Positions 37,133-50,189 of a stretch of 64,000 nt of DNA are shown here, piece by piece. Both the position numbers and the translations under genes were made by a program. Positions within the stretch are counted from its first letter, which is position 1. Each line of letters opens with the position of its first letter. Source of the DNA: Sphaerolaimus hirsutus (taxonomy: Eukaryota > Nematoda > Chromadorea > Monhysterida > Sphaerolaimidae); contig OZ038451.1 of the NCBI GenBank assembly GCA_964036195.1, forward strand, positions 8,684,529-8,748,528, given 5' to 3'. The notes under the pieces are model-generated. The model saw nothing but the letters and a program-made list of their open reading frames with translations, was not told the DNA's origin and made no database searches.

Positions 37133-37594
37133 GTCTCGACAAAAACAGGAAAATTTGGTTTTGTGCCATTAGTGCTCATTTTAGTAAAAAGCACCCTGAA
37201 TGAATCCTTTCTTTGTGTCTATTCTGTGCCCTGTTTTTAACCAGTAGTTAGGTACTAAAATGGAACTTTTCTCGTGGTGTCCTTTTGTACGATTTTCTAG
37301 AGATTTGACTACGTGTAATACTACATTAATACTTTTTAAGTTTTGTAGTTTGATAAAAGTTGCAAATATTCATGTGTGATTTTTTTACGTCATCGCATGA
37401 ATGGTTTCTCCCCGATCACATTTCGATATCGACATTTGCTATCAAAATCCTAGATATTATATCGAGACAATCGTGTAAATTTCAATTTCAGTTTCGCTGT
37501 AAAAATTCTGGAGAAAAGTGATTCATCATCACTGTTTTTGCCACTGAATTTTTATAGTAAAATAAATGCTGTAAACCGCACCCATATAGTAACG

Positions 37595-37805
37595 GTAGGC
37601 GCCATTTGCTCAGCCCGTTTTTTGGCGCCCCCTTTTGGCGCCGGGCGCCATATTTTGGTTAATTATATCGGAAAGCCTTTAGCACTCTGAGCAAATTTTC
37701 AATGGCGCCAGCGCCAAAGTTTGGCGCCATCGTGAATTGACGCTACATTGCCACTTTCTCGGAAACGTTCCCCGGCGCCTAGTTCCATTTGTCCAATGGC
37801 ACCAT
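37595..37805. mobile_element. decayed GGCGCC-rich element fragment
   Basis: Several ggcgcc words (ttggcgccgggcgcc, aatggcgccagcgcc), but no TAGTGATG end is recognisable. Confidence 0.4.
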
Positions 37806-38608
37806 GGTATGGTGCTTGTTTAACGCTATCTACCCAAACAACGTTACGTGGCTAACGATGGCAAACCCTCTGGGAAAAAGTCTTTAAATTATTGTGTTTT
37901 TGTCTAAAAAATGACTTTTTGAATACTTTTCGAATTTTAGATTTTTTTGCCGTATACTCCGGTTACTTTACACCCTGCACGCGTGGTTCCCGCTGGAAGT
38001 GTGCCAACGATGGTTAACGCGTCCGAGTTTCATAAAAAGATGACAAAGTTGATTGTTTTATAATGTTCTTCATTAACATATTCACATCGATGAATTTTTT
38101 TCATATTTTTACGGAAATCGCATGATTTAATAGTCATTGGCACGTATCCAACACGAGACATAAATCAGTGCGAGGGCAGAGTATCACGTACGCCGAGTAT
38201 AAATTATTACATTTTCGAATTTCTCTGGTAAATCTTGATTTTTATTTCTGTCGCCGGGAATAGATTCATGTAAAATTGTTGTTTTCATGTATTTGTTTTC
38301 ATGTTTTCAACCAAAAATACTGGAAAAATTCGAAAACATAGCGATATAATATTTTCCACTAGAAGTAAAAAAGGGAAACTTTGAAAACTTTTCGAATTTT
38401 CGAATTTTTGTTTGCCATCGTCAGCTGTGGCCCGCGGGCGGGTCATAGGTATTTTGTAGGATGCACATAATAATATTTGGGTACATACCTAGGTATTCTA
38501 CACTGCCGCATGGTTTTTTAGTGTAAATATACTCTCCCCTTTGGAATTTTTACGCGTTTTTCCATTTCTAATTTCACTCCATCATCAAACTACGATTTAC
38601 ATTCGCAG

Positions 38609-41600
38609 AATCGCCCCGGTGCGAAAATGGGAACCAAGGTACAAGTGCAAATCCGCTACTGTTTCTGCTTCAGTATTACTGTGGCCGCGATTTTGATAGC
38701 CATTTATGCCATCGTGAGTTTTTTATTTTGAAAAAAACAGGACTAGGAAAAAACACGTTTCGTCGGGCATCTCGATGATAATTTTCGTCTAAAATTCTTT
38801 TCAACGCTATGAATGTGGTTCTGATTAACTGCCGGCAAAAGCTTAGGTACGTCATTATTTTACACGTGAACAAGTGACAAGTGATGAGCAAAGTTAAAGC
38901 CGTGTGACAAGTAAATTTATAAATGACATACTTTACTTGTCATTTATTAGTTTTATTGTCATCTGACGCACCACCCATAACTTATCACCTATCACATCTC
39001 TTTGCACTTGTTCACTTGCCAAATTGACACCAAAATCGAGAACCAGTTTGCCTTGTCAATGAATCGGACTGCCCTGAAAAACTATCGGGTTCCACTCCAC
39101 TCCCAGACCCTGTAAATCGCCATGTAAAATGTCACATTTCATGTGAAATGTCAAATGTTTTATTTCTTTATTTTTTTTACTGACCATTAGGTATTTTTCA
39201 TGACCTTTCACACTTTACTAGGCATTTTACAGGGTTTGTGCCAGCACCCAGGAAAATTTCAAACCTATTTCACACCAACCCCCCCCCCCAAAAAAAAAAC
39301 CCACAGCTCCTCTACCTAATTCTAATCGTCCTCGGATCGGTAAGCCTAGCCCGGCGCCCCCCACCAGAAGATCACGATTACTACCAGGAATGTCTAAAGG
39401 CGGCCCTGGAACCGGGAAAATGTCATTTCGGTACCACTGTCGGTACGGTGCGGGTGGACGATAACGTGGCTGTTATATGCGATGCTAGCAGCTACCATTG
39501 TTCACTTGGATTGTACACTGAGGAACTGAAGTTTGATACTACGCGTTGGTTTAATTACTTTTCAGATTCATTTGACGTTTTTTTTGTGTTGTCACCGTGG
39601 AGACTTGGCGCCCAGAGTCATTTTTTGAAACGCGTTATGGCGCTTTTTCGCCCTTGGTACCATTTTATTTAATAGAGTTTTTTCAACATATGATCTTGAA
39701 ATAGCACCAAATCAATCAACCATATCTACTTAGTAGCAGTGTCTGCTGACACTTTTTATTTGTTATGCATTTGGCACAATGCCAGAACTTTTTGACCCTT
39801 CTATTGGAGACCGCGTTTTATTTATTTCGTGGACCAGATAAAGTCAAAAAGTGTACCTTAGTTTGGATTTGGAGACCCACCTTTCTATAGTAACTGCATT
39901 TTACTGTAATTTTTAAAAGTTGTCTGAAATTAGTCACTTGGTCCCAATTCCAAGAGGACAACTGTGGAGGAAGTAATAAGTGACAAAGTGATTAGTAAGC
40001 GACAGGTATTTTCCTCTAAAAATGTGCGTGCCACTTAACTTACCACTTCTTGTCACATTAAAGCCTGTGCAATAATCACCGGCTATATAACGACCCTGCG
40101 CCGGTACACATACACCGGTACACATCTAAGCCCATTACACATTTAGACAGTGTCAGCGTATAAACAACAATTATCTACATGTTGGATGGATAAACGTCCA
40201 TCATTCAATCAACAATAGCACATTATAAAATATGGCAGCGCTGGCAGCATGCATTGTTTCCATCCTCAGCGCGTCCAAATTTGGTTGGATGATGGTGATA
40301 TTAGTGGACAGTCGGCGGTAAACACAAAGGCATTGAGGTCTATGGCTTTGTGTTTGCTGCTCTCGCTCACTGTAGAGTGGGGCGTGTCAAATAATGCGCT
40401 AATCTCTTAAGCCTAGATGTGTGATGGGTAGAATTAGATGGGTGGCGGGTTTAGATGTTTAATGGGTTTAGATGTGTACTAGGACTCAGTCAACTGAACG
40501 AATGGGTTGAAAGATGTTCTATAGACTGAAGCCCAGTACACATGTATACCCATTACACATCTAAACCCGCTTAACATCAACACATCTAAACATTATAGTG
40601 TATTTATTTGCCACTTTTGCAGCGCGAGTGCCGTTTCTGTGGGTTAATATCATCCTGTACGCGCTAATCATATTGTCGGCAATTGTGCTATTGATTGGCC
40701 TGTGTGTGGTGAGTGCAGATTTTTTGTGGTTCCACACATACCAGTTTACCACCAATATTTTATAGCCAAAATTTCGGAAACTGTCACTCAGCTTTAAACA
40801 CATTTTAGTTGACCGGAATTAGGAGTCAATCAACTACTGTTGAGGGAATATTAAGTCTTATTCATGAACACAATTACTGTATTTCCTTGAGATAACCCCC
40901 AGGGTTTTTTCGCCAGCAAATTTTGAGGGGGGTTTATTCGAGGGGGGAGGGTATATTCGAGGGGGGGGGGCTTATTCAAGAGAGAGGGGTTTATCATTTC
41001 GTCTAAAAATTCTGTGAGGGAGTGTACATAGTAAAGAAAAGGCCAAAACATACCCAAAACTGGTAATAAATGCGACCAAACAGGATATATTTGGAACTTT
41101 ATATTGAAACCTTTGAACTCATTTAAATGTCCCAGAATGAGTTATTTTTACCAGAGTTGTCAAAAGTACTGAACTTTTTCAAAGGTAAACGTAAACGTAA
41201 AGTATAATTTTTTTACTCACAGATGAGTACAGAAAAAGTAAGGTATTTATTTTTTACTTTTACTCACAAGTAAATGTGAGTAAATTACTTTCAACCCCGG
41301 AAAACGTAAAAGTGAGTATTTTTAAGAAATTTGGCCCCAATTTTTGCTCACAATCACTTATTTTCAAACTTTTTCACCATCAAATTAACTAATTAATGTG
41401 TTTTTGCCTATTTTTATGCTTTTTTGAATATTTTGTGCTTATTTTTTTAGTTTTTCTCTCATTTTTCCCTTTAAAAATGCCTCTAAAAAGCCTATAAAGA
41501 AGCCCGCTTGAAATACGCTTTCTGTACTCGCGTACTTTCAAAACGTACGCACTCGCGTACTTTCAAAAAGTATGCGAGTAAGTGTGTACCAGTATTTTTT

Positions 41601-44600
41601 TCTGTAGGAAACGTAAACGTATTTACGCAGTACTTGAGTATCCGTATTTATCGAGTAAACGTAAATACGTTTTAACAACTATGATTTTTACTCCCTGTCA
41701 ACTGTAATTGATTAACACCTAATTCCAGTAAACTCAAATGCCATTCAAACTTTAGTTATGAGTTCACCAAAGTTTTAGTTTACTGCCAGTAAATTAGTGT
41801 GCACATCACCAATACTTCAAATATACAGTGCCTATTTATTTACATAAAATCACGTTGCCCCAACAGGACTCGCAATGGCTCCTACTCCCCTGGATCGGCT
41901 TCATGATACTCGATGTAATTCGCGGCATACTTTCGTGCATTGCCATTTTCATAGTGTGTCACGTGAGTTTCACTTTTTTCTGTGATGGATTGAATGCTGT
42001 GCTTGGGGCAATCCCAGACCCTGCCAAAAGCCCTGTAAAATGTAAAATGTCATTCAAAGTGTCAAAAGTCACGGGAAATGCCCTGCAAAATGGCAAACAT
42101 ATGTTTGTCATTTTGCAGGGCATTTTCCATGACGTTTGACACTTTGCATGACATTTGACATTTTACAGGGCTTTTTACAGGGTCTGGGAGTGGCACCTGA
42201 TGGGCGGTGTACTTTACAGAGAGCGTTATCGTATTTCGATGAATGAAGCCCGGGAAATGAGTTTTTATTATGATACGAATTCATACATTGTAAGCGCTAT
42301 GTCTGACATTAATTTGGTCCGGATGATTTGGGTCCACAGTAAACAATTGAATGTAAGGATCGAAAAGTATAAAAAAAATTTGCTATTTTTCAGATAAATA
42401 TCGTTGATTTAATTGTAAATTGTGGTTTCTCGGTTCCATGGAAGACAATCGAATGTTGAGATTTGATAGCGATGTAATTTGCTTGTTTATTCCGAGAGAA
42501 TATGGTATATTTCATGGTAAAGTTATCGGTCCGTTGAATAAAATAGATATTTATGTCGATTAATAAATTGATGTTCGCAGGGCGACCTATCCCGCATAGC
42601 AGTTGGAATATTTTTCCTAGGAATTCAAATATTCCATGTCAGTTTAAGCGGCGTTTACACTGCATTTTGTGCCGACAAAAAAAAAGAAGACAAAAAGTTT
42701 CATTATTCCACAATAAAGTTCCATATCTGCAAGGCAAAGCAGTGAAGTATACTCACTAGTTGAGTGTACAGACATGCCAATTTGCAGATTATTCGGGCAT
42801 GTCGTTCAAGACTTAAAAACAAATTACTCTTGTCGGTTCGGTTTTCGTTTTGAAACCGAACCGACAACTGTAATTTGCTTTCAAGTCTTGGACGACAGGC
42901 GCAAATTATCTGCAAATTGGCATGTGTGTACACTTGACTAGTGAGTATACTTCAGTGCCTTTCCTTGCAGATATGGAACTTTATTCCGGAATTATGGAAC
43001 TTTTTCACTCGTTTTTTTGTCGGCACACGAAACCGTGTAAACGCCGCTTTACTTTTTCTTAATTTTTTTGTTGTAATTACCACTTCCATGTGTTTTCTCG
43101 TAATGAAATACATAAACACATTTTCTGCAATCATATTTACAGATTTCACTGATAATAGTGGTGATAGCCAAATTCCAAGAAATTCGGGAACGCAAGAAGC
43201 CGATCAGAATCGAGCAGGTATGTTGGTGTCCTTGAATCGTTCTTGTGGAAATTTATTTTGACTGACAATTTTGACAGGGGGTATCATTATCATCATCTGC
43301 ACACACCAGTATACTGATGAAATTTCAAAAAGTTAGTACCTATTTACACTCATAATCAACCTTGAACCCGTTTGAGATTCAATTCCAGTGAACTGAAACG
43401 CTATTCAAAGTTGAACTATGAGTTTTTACTATTTTTAATTTACTGCAGTAAACTAGTGTGTGCAGCGCCTATATCATAATGTCATCATTATTTTTATGTA
43501 GACAGCAATGGCACCAGTTTTGAATAAAAAATAGGCGAAAATCATTGACGTGTTTATGGCAGGCGTGTGTAATTTCAATTTCAATTTTATCTTCTCATCT
43601 AACCACAAACCACACTGACAAACCCCCTTCAAATACCCCCCCCCCCACAGACGGACGCAGCCATAGTGGCCCCTCCAGACGCAATGTACCCTGCAGGGGG
43701 CACCCTACAGAGGTCGCAGCCGCACTACGGGTCGCCCTCCACAGTGACCAGGCACTACGGACCCCCGCCCAGTGCCTATAATACCTATGGGGGTAGGGCG
43801 GACCCCCCTCCCATGGTTACTATACCTAGGGTGCAAGCTGGTTGGTTTGGGGGGGGGGTTGTTTTGTTGGACTGAGGCTCTCTGTGCATGTTTACCCGCT
43901 GTGCATGTAGACCCTAATTTTCACACAAAATCGCTCATTTTCATACCATTTCACCTTCAAAATCACTAGTTCATGTGTTTTATTGTCTATTTTAAGCTAT
44001 TTCTTGTAGTATATGTGCTTATATACCCATTTTTAGTAATTTTTCACCTACTTTTAGCTTTTTTTCTACCTTTTTTCCTCATTATGAAAAAGCCTATACA
44101 ATGAACCCCCCCGAACCCCCAAATTTTTTTCTAGCTATCTATCCCTCCAGAGGAGCGATTAGCCATCTATCCAACCCCCTGGAGGGTCAAAGTCTTGAAT
44201 ACTCCTGACATGCACAGCGGGTTAACATGCACAGAGGCACAGGCCCGTTTTGTTGTTGTTTTTGGTAGGTGGTTTTAGGTAGATAGGTAGTTTTATTGGT
44301 TTTTAAGCACTTTTGGCTGCATTTTCAATTGAATTTCTGAACGCTACATTGACATTATAAATATTGGACAATTTCTCCACTTTCACAATGACCACCAATC
44401 AATGGTGCCGCGGAAATTTAGAAAAATGTGCCAGAAAACCATTTTCGCTTCGACGCCATCGCCATGGTGGTTTTACACCATCAATTTGGAATAAGTGCGT
44501 TTTTCAACACTCGAAAATCAAGTCCAACAGAAGTTTTGTATATTTGCAATTGTCGGGCGTGTCGGGTATTTCAATTTAGCCCCTGGAGGAACCTTGTTTC

Positions 44601-44691
44601 ACTCGGGTACAGCAGTTAGGTAATCATTTTATGATATCCTTTTGTCATTGCAGATAATCCGTATGGGACATATGGAAGAGAAAGGCTATGA
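38609..44691 (+). CDS. small four-transmembrane protein with Pro/Tyr-rich tail
   Basis: Exons: 38609-38713 (ATG at 38627), 39307 to a donor at 39430 or 39442, 40623-40708, 41867-41962, possibly 42191-42352, then 42581-42637, 43143-43217, 43651-43840 and 44654-44691 (TGA). Phases agree from 40623 on. TM1 is FSITVAAILIAIYAI|LLYLILIVLG, TM2 WVNIILYALIILSAIVLLIG, TM3 LLLPWIGFMILDVIRGILSC, TM4 IAVGIFFLGIQIFH|ISLIIV. A basic stop (KFQEIRERKK) follows, then a cytoplasmic tail rich in Pro, Tyr and Gly (HYGPPPSAYNTYGG). This plan resembles the arthropod small four-TM proteins grouped as DUF4728. That is recall, not a search result. The first loop has paired cysteines (QECLKAALEPGKCHF). A poly(A) signal aataaa lies near 44743. 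Exon 39307's 3' end and exon 42191 are uncertain. Confidence 0.6.
39098..39245. mobile_element. CCCAGACCCTGTAAA foldback, copy
   Basis: tcccagaccctgtaaatcgcc at the left, ggcattttacagggtttgtg at the right, in the intron just before the exon at 39307. Confidence 0.65.
40080..40600. repeat. inverted words 'cccattacacatcta'
   Basis: cacatctaagcccattacac near 40123 and acccattacacatctaaacc near 40548 face tgggtttagatgtgtac near 40462. This suggests a decayed foldback in the intron before the exon at 40623. Confidence 0.4.
40873..41005. mobile_element. CCGTATT-type MITE fragment, poly-G
   Basis: actgtatttccttgagataac at the left, followed by ttattcgagggggg repeats. The right TIR is not evident. 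Intronic. Confidence 0.45.
41155..41683. mobile_element. element with GTTGTNAAAA ends and 'acgtaaacgta' interior
   Basis: agttgtcaaaagtactgaac at the left and cgttttaacaactatg at the right. The interior has gtaaacgtaaa, cgcgtactttcaaa and the dispersed repeat listed at 3160. A longer relative is at 62415-63463. Confidence 0.55.
42003..42200. mobile_element. CCCAGACCC foldback, almost perfect 190-bp palindrome
   Basis: ggggcaatcccagaccctgcc is mirrored at the right by ggtctgggagtggcacc. Inside, ccctgtaaaatgtaaaatg, gtcaaaagtcacgggaaatg and ccctgcaaaatggcaaa each have their inverse, around the centre catatg near 42099. It lies directly 5' of the candidate exon at 42191. Confidence 0.85.
42647..43048. 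mobile_element. Harbinger-like foldback MITE, TTA duplication
   Basis: Ends AGCGGCGTTTACAC and GTGTAAACGCCGCT, flanked by TTA (42644-42646 and 43049-43051), the 3-bp TSD type of PIF/Harbinger. The arms are complementary over most of the element (ttccatatctgcaagg / ccttgcagatatggaa; tatactcactagt / actagtgagtata). It starts 10 bases after the exon end at 42637 and makes up 402 of the intron's 505 bp. Confidence 0.9.
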
Positions 44692-45711
44692 ATGAAAGAA
44701 ATTGCATTGTAAATGTTTGCTGATGTGATTTGATGATTTTAAAATAAATATGATTGTGTATTGCAGCTAATAGGATTTTTTCATGAAACAGTAGGAAATG
44801 CATTACTTGTAAAATAACTCAAATTTATTTGCTTAGTGTAATTCTATGCTTTGATCATTTTTACAGTTTCAATTTTTCTAAAGAATGAAAGGTGCTTCTT
44901 TTATCTTTGTCTTATTAGCTGGAAATGTGAATAATTAGCAGTGTTCAAATCGATACAGCATTTTTACGCTGGCGCTGCGCCAAAAGTGTTTACCTTGTGA
45001 CTCTGTTTATTATAACTAAAAAAATCAAGTGTGCATCAGAATCCAAGCACGCATAGACCAAACAGCATAATACAAGCACCTAGCACAGCATGATCAAAAG
45101 AAAAGTACTGCAAAATTCAAACAGGTTTTACCTGCTCCAAGTTGAGCTTATCCAAAAAAAAGATCATAAATAAATCATCACTTTAAGTTAGCATTTGCGG
45201 TTGAAAGTAATTATATACGTATTTAAAAGGTAACCAGATAACCACTGAGTAAGGAAGGCAAAGATTTTTTTTTTTTTTGCAGTTTTGAATCATTTTTCCA
45301 AACACTTAAAATCACTTTTTACCTCAAAAATTCGAATATTATTTTTGAATATTTAGGGTAAGAAACATGCAGGGTAAGAAACATGCCTACATAGAAATCA
45401 TCAATTCCACATGGAACTAATTGGGGGGAAATACAAAAAATGTTAAAGTGTGTCTGTGTTTTGGGAGCCTGCCAAAACAATGAAATGTTGGATTATTTAA
45501 ATTCCATATTTCGAAGACATTTTATAGATATTATAAATCGGCAAAATATTTTTAAATTTTTTTAAAAAATGATTAAAAATCTTAACACTTTTATCCGAAG
45601 AATTTGCCATCGTTGTTAACTGTGAGATAAAAAAATCAACCAAACTCTACCACCGCAATCTAGCCAAATCACAAAAAAACACTGCATTCCGATAACTCCT
45701 GAGTATCACTT

Positions 45712-48700
45712 TTAGCTCCAAACTTCGATACCCACACCAAATTCTTTCCCACTTTTTTCATCCATTTCCAACCTCCCTGAAACCGGATCCATTGTAATAT
45801 TCTTAAAACGCGGTGTGTTCGTGCTATTCGTGTCTCCGTCTATAGTTCTGAAACTTTCCGCCAATGTTTCCCCTCCAGATGGGGCCCCAGCGGCGGAGAA
45901 TATTGTGAGCATTTGTGGTGGGCTGAGTGGATGGGGTTTTATTGCGGATTTATTCTGATTTTTTTTTATTTCGTGGAAAATTCTCGTTGAATGGCTCCTG
46001 AATGGCACCTCCCCCCCCCCAAAAAAAAGTTTCAAGTAAACACCCAGAAAAGCCGGAATTGAGGCCTCTACTTCTAAAAGTCGACAAGTCCACAAAATGT
46101 GATTATGAGTAAATCGCATTTTAAGTTTCCCATCCAATTCCAGGCACGTGGTGCGTGTCCAATTTGGCTCTCTCATGCTTTCCATTAAGTTCCATATGTT
46201 GACAATAAAGTGTCAAATTTTCAGCCCCTGCTCTCAACCTTTATGTGAAAAAAAGGGTGTCCATAAATTTCCATTCGGTCAGAGCAAAACTGTTTTTGGG
46301 AGGGAATTGGACTTGTCGACTTCTTGCACTAGAGAACATTTTTGTTGCCGGTGACCTCGAGGCTGCCTTATGGGCAATTTATGCACTTGTCGACTTTTAG
46401 AAGTAGCTGTCCATGACGGACTTATCACATTTCTTGCTATTTTTTCCCATAAAAAAGGAAGCGGAGGAATGGACTTGTCGACTTCTTGCACTAAACTAGG
46501 TGGACTTGTCGACTTCTTGCCCGAAATTTTGGTATTCTTCCCCAAAAATGTCAAATTTGGCACTTTGCCATATGGGCATGTGAGGTCAAAAATTTTATGG
46601 AAAATGATAAAAAATGTGCGGAAGTAGCCCCAGATGACGTTTCCAGGCCTAACTCTAAAATTTCATATTTTGGACTTGTCGACTTTTAAAAGTAGACTCC
46701 TCAATTAGTTTACAAGCAATTGATACTCCAAAATTTCTCACATGTCTGGTGCCAGTGCCGAACCCTGCAAAATGTCATGCAAAGTGTAAAATATCGGGAA
46801 ATAATGACAAAATAGCAGAATGCCGGGAAATATTTAAATGTCCGGCAATATTTCCTTTTATTTTCGTGGAAATACGACATTGTTCGGGGCACTTTACATG
46901 ACATTTTACAGGGTGCAATCCCGGCTTCTGCCCACTTAGCGTACCAAAAATCTCGGGAGATTTTTATTTAAAAAATACAAAAATCAGGTGTTCCTGGCGA
47001 GATTTAATTACCTGGGGCCTTAATCGACGATTTAGTGTACTTTTGGAGAGACTTTCTGAATAACATTACATTATATTTTCTAAAAAAAACATTGTTGGGA
47101 CGCTACGCATACAAAAATTCACCCCCACACCTGTGGCCGTTTTCTCTGCATGTATCCAAATCTTGCTCGTGCACGATGTCTTCGTCAACTGTGTGCAGCT
47201 GGACACCAGTGTCCAGTGAGGATTTGTCTTGTGCTAAAACCATTTTTTGTTGATTTACCTTACTGCTGGAGTGTGGAACAGATGTGGTACTGCGGTAGTT
47301 TTGGGGAAATTTTTGGGGTTTTATTGATGGAAAGACAGCGATTTTTATTCTTTTCTTTTTCTAAATTTTTGAGATCGGTAATTGTTATTCCATGCGCAAA
47401 AAGTTGTTTCCTCACAGAGAAAGTAACCATATTTCGATGTTTGAAATCACGCGTTGAATTTTAAAGTAAATTTACCAAAAAGCAATGTACCTAATATGTG
47501 ACGAATAAAAATAGGAACTGCTTGGTACTAAATTCTTTAAATATGTATTTATATGGTAGATTTCATTGCAAAGTGTGTATTCAGTAGACTGGGTATTTAT
47601 TCTTTTTATTTTTAGAATAAAAAAATCATCTAATATGTGGGGACTTCCGTTCCAAAGATCCCACACACGCTAGTTGACGCCAAAATTAGCGTCAACACAG
47701 AGTCAACTGGTCAAAAATTCAATTGACCCTGAGCCTTTCACAATATGTATCCAAAAAATCCCCTTCTTTCATTCTACATCAATCGACTTCTCAATATTTC
47801 TTAATCAACACAGGTAAAAAATTAAAAATAGTTATACTTAAAACAGTTGACTCTGAGTTGACTCAATCGACTTCTAAAAAGTAGCGTCAACCACCGTGTA
47901 GAGTGCCAAAAGTTCACAAGCGCCAAATCCAGAAAAATCGAGTTAGCTGTGGATTCGACATCCACGTATAATTCTGCCCATTTTGGTATAAAAATCAGTG
48001 TTATAGTCCATTTCGTTCCCGAGATACAGTGGTACCGTTTTTCAGAAAAATCACAATTTTCATATCGAAAGTGCACATATCCATCTCAGATCCCCTATGA
48101 AAAACAGGACTTTCATTTCGTAAGTGCACATATCCATGTCGGACCACCGGAGTTTCATTTCATAAGTGCACATATCCAAAAACTAGTTTCATTTCCAAAA
48201 GTGCACGCGTGCTCCGGATCGCTCGCGAAGAGCCGGCCGGATTTCCCATACAAAATAAAGTTTCATTTCCAAATGTGCATACGTGAATTTCCAAATTTAT
48301 TTTGCTCTATAAATCGAGTACGGGTATAAATATAGATATGAAAATTTAGGTTTGTGTACTTCTCGGAAAAGGGCTTCTCAGTGGTGTAATTGGTTTGGCC
48401 CTGCGATGCACCGTTAGGAAGTTATTTACATTTCAAGTTCAAATTTTCAAATTTACTCCTTATTTTGGGTGGTTTACAAAATATGATATAACTCCCAAAA
48501 TACTTACCAGCCGACAAAATTTAGGGACACAAAAATTGTAGACAAATGTCCGAGATATCTGAAAAGTGCAGGCCAAGCTTTGTCGCCCAAACATGGCGCT
48601 GCCGGGCCAGCGCCAAACTTTAAAATGCGATTTTGAAAAATCGAAAAATCTGGATATGTTAACTTTTGGAATGAAAGTCCCCATGTATTGAAATTTAATA

Positions 48701-49406
48701 TCTTTAAAAGGTTTATAATTGATTTTTTATTATGTTTATGTACTTTTATGGTAATTTTTATTAGGTAGTATCCTATTTCCTCATTAATATTGTGTTATGT
48801 TCATCAATCTTCCAAAAAAAATGTCAAAATTTTCCAAAACCCAACACCCACGAACCAATGTCTCTTCTGCGCAGCTTTCCCATCAAACAGCACCGTTCCA
48901 TTAGCATTTTTATCAGCCTCATTCAAGCCGTCAAAGCCGCAAGTTTGCGACTGCAGCAACTTTTTCTGCCGCCGCCTGGCGCAGCGGCGGGAAATTTGGT
49001 GATAACTGGCCGCGCTGCAGAAACACACGCACACGGTGCACAGCGCCACGGGAAGCCTGCAAAAAATGGTGAATCGACCATTTTGCTGTGATGATCGGAC
49101 TTAAGATGGCAAACAGTTTGGAAAACGTGTTTTAACATGTAGAGTTTTTTACTCATGGTGAAATAAAAATTCGAAAAACATTTTCGAATCTTCGAATTCC
49201 TACTTGGCACGCTGTACAAAGAGCGTTACCCAGCGTATTCCCATGAATTAAGTCACCCAACTGGAAAATTTTTTTGCCGATTCATTTTTTGTTTAAATTG
49301 TCCCAAAATTGCCCACCAAAACTCGACTCACACCAAAAACATGAGCACGGACACGTCGGCGGGCGCGTTCATCTCGGACGAGTCCATGCCCAGCACCGAC
49401 GCAAAA
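45712..49406 (-). CDS. single-pass membrane protein, C-terminal half, unrecognised
   Basis: Four minus-strand exons with matching phases: 49406-49332, 49056-48848, 47233-47131 and 45922-45712 (TAA 45712-45714), about 199 residues. The first encodes SVLGMDSSEMNAPADVS and starts a TM helix (VLMFLV) that the second completes (LPVALCTVCVCFCSAASY). A basic cytoplasmic stop (RRCARRRQKK) follows. The rest is hydrophilic: QTCGFDGLNEADKNANG, TVDEDIVHEQDLDTCREN, FRTIDGDTNSTNTPRFK, ending GKEFGVGIEVWS. This looks like a type I receptor-like or adhesion-type protein whose extracellular part lies upstream, but I recognise no family. The first exon needs an upstream exon ending in phase 2, not found between 49.4 and 54 kb. 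Confidence 0.65.
46060..46705. mobile_element. foldback with 'gtcgacaagtcca' subterminal repeats
   Basis: The ends read ttgaggcctctacttctaaa and tttaaaagtagactcctcaa (inverse). The word ggacttgtcgacttcttgcac occurs twice more inside (about 46473 and 46502) and once in a variant at 46309. Length about 645 bp, in the intron before the last exon of the membrane-protein gene. Confidence 0.75.
46740..46925. mobile_element. CCCTGCAAAATGTCA foldback, copy
   Basis: gaaccctgcaaaatgtcatg at the left and gacattttacagggtgcaat at the right. The interior is less conserved. Confidence 0.55.
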
Positions 49407-49559
49407 CTGCCGCATACGAATCAAGCCAAAATAAATGGTTTCAGAAATGGCGATCCATGTATCCTATTCATGCGGTGCGCCGTTCAAAATTCGGGTGTGA
49501 TTCTGATTGTCAACTTCCCTGGAACTTCTCCGATTGTTAGGCGTAAATATCATTGAATC

Positions 49560-50180
49560 GGGTTGCCCGACAAACGAGTCGGGCTAAGAAAATTTCGCAC
49601 CAGCGCGAAAAGAGTCAATTTTGCCGAGCCGGGTCGTGTGGTATTTATTATTTTGCCTACGCGGCAGCTTGGTGAAATCTGTGCCAAAAACATTCTCAAC
49701 CTAACTTATAAATGATATAATAAATCATTGACACATTGGGAACAATTCGGAACAATTTTCAAAAAAAAAATGTCAAAATGGATTTTGTTGAAAGGCCACT
49801 GCGCTAATATTTTACGTTGAGGGAAGAGGCAGAATAAATTACATTTTATCATTAACATTTCACATTCAATTTTCGGCGGGCAAGCTTATTTGACATGAAT
49901 CACAGGCAGAAAATTACAAAAAAAAACTTTTTGCATACAATTCGCTCAAAATACATACAGAAATACGAACAGAAATATAATTCTTTCCAAATATTTTTAA
50001 AAACTTATCGACTGTTAGAAGAAGGTGCGTCAATATTGTAAACTTCATAATTTAAATCAATAAGTAAAATAGCACATTGATTTATGGTGAAGAATTTACT
50101 ATGAGTACTAAATGTAGCAAGTAACAAACAATGCCAGCGACATTTTCTCAGAGTGTAATTAAAAAGTAATGAATGTTGAA
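49560..50180. other. no gene seen
   Basis: AT-rich sequence upstream of the first visible exon of the minus-strand membrane-protein gene. No exon with the needed phase was found. Confidence 0.4.
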
Positions 50181-50189
50181 TGAACAGCC

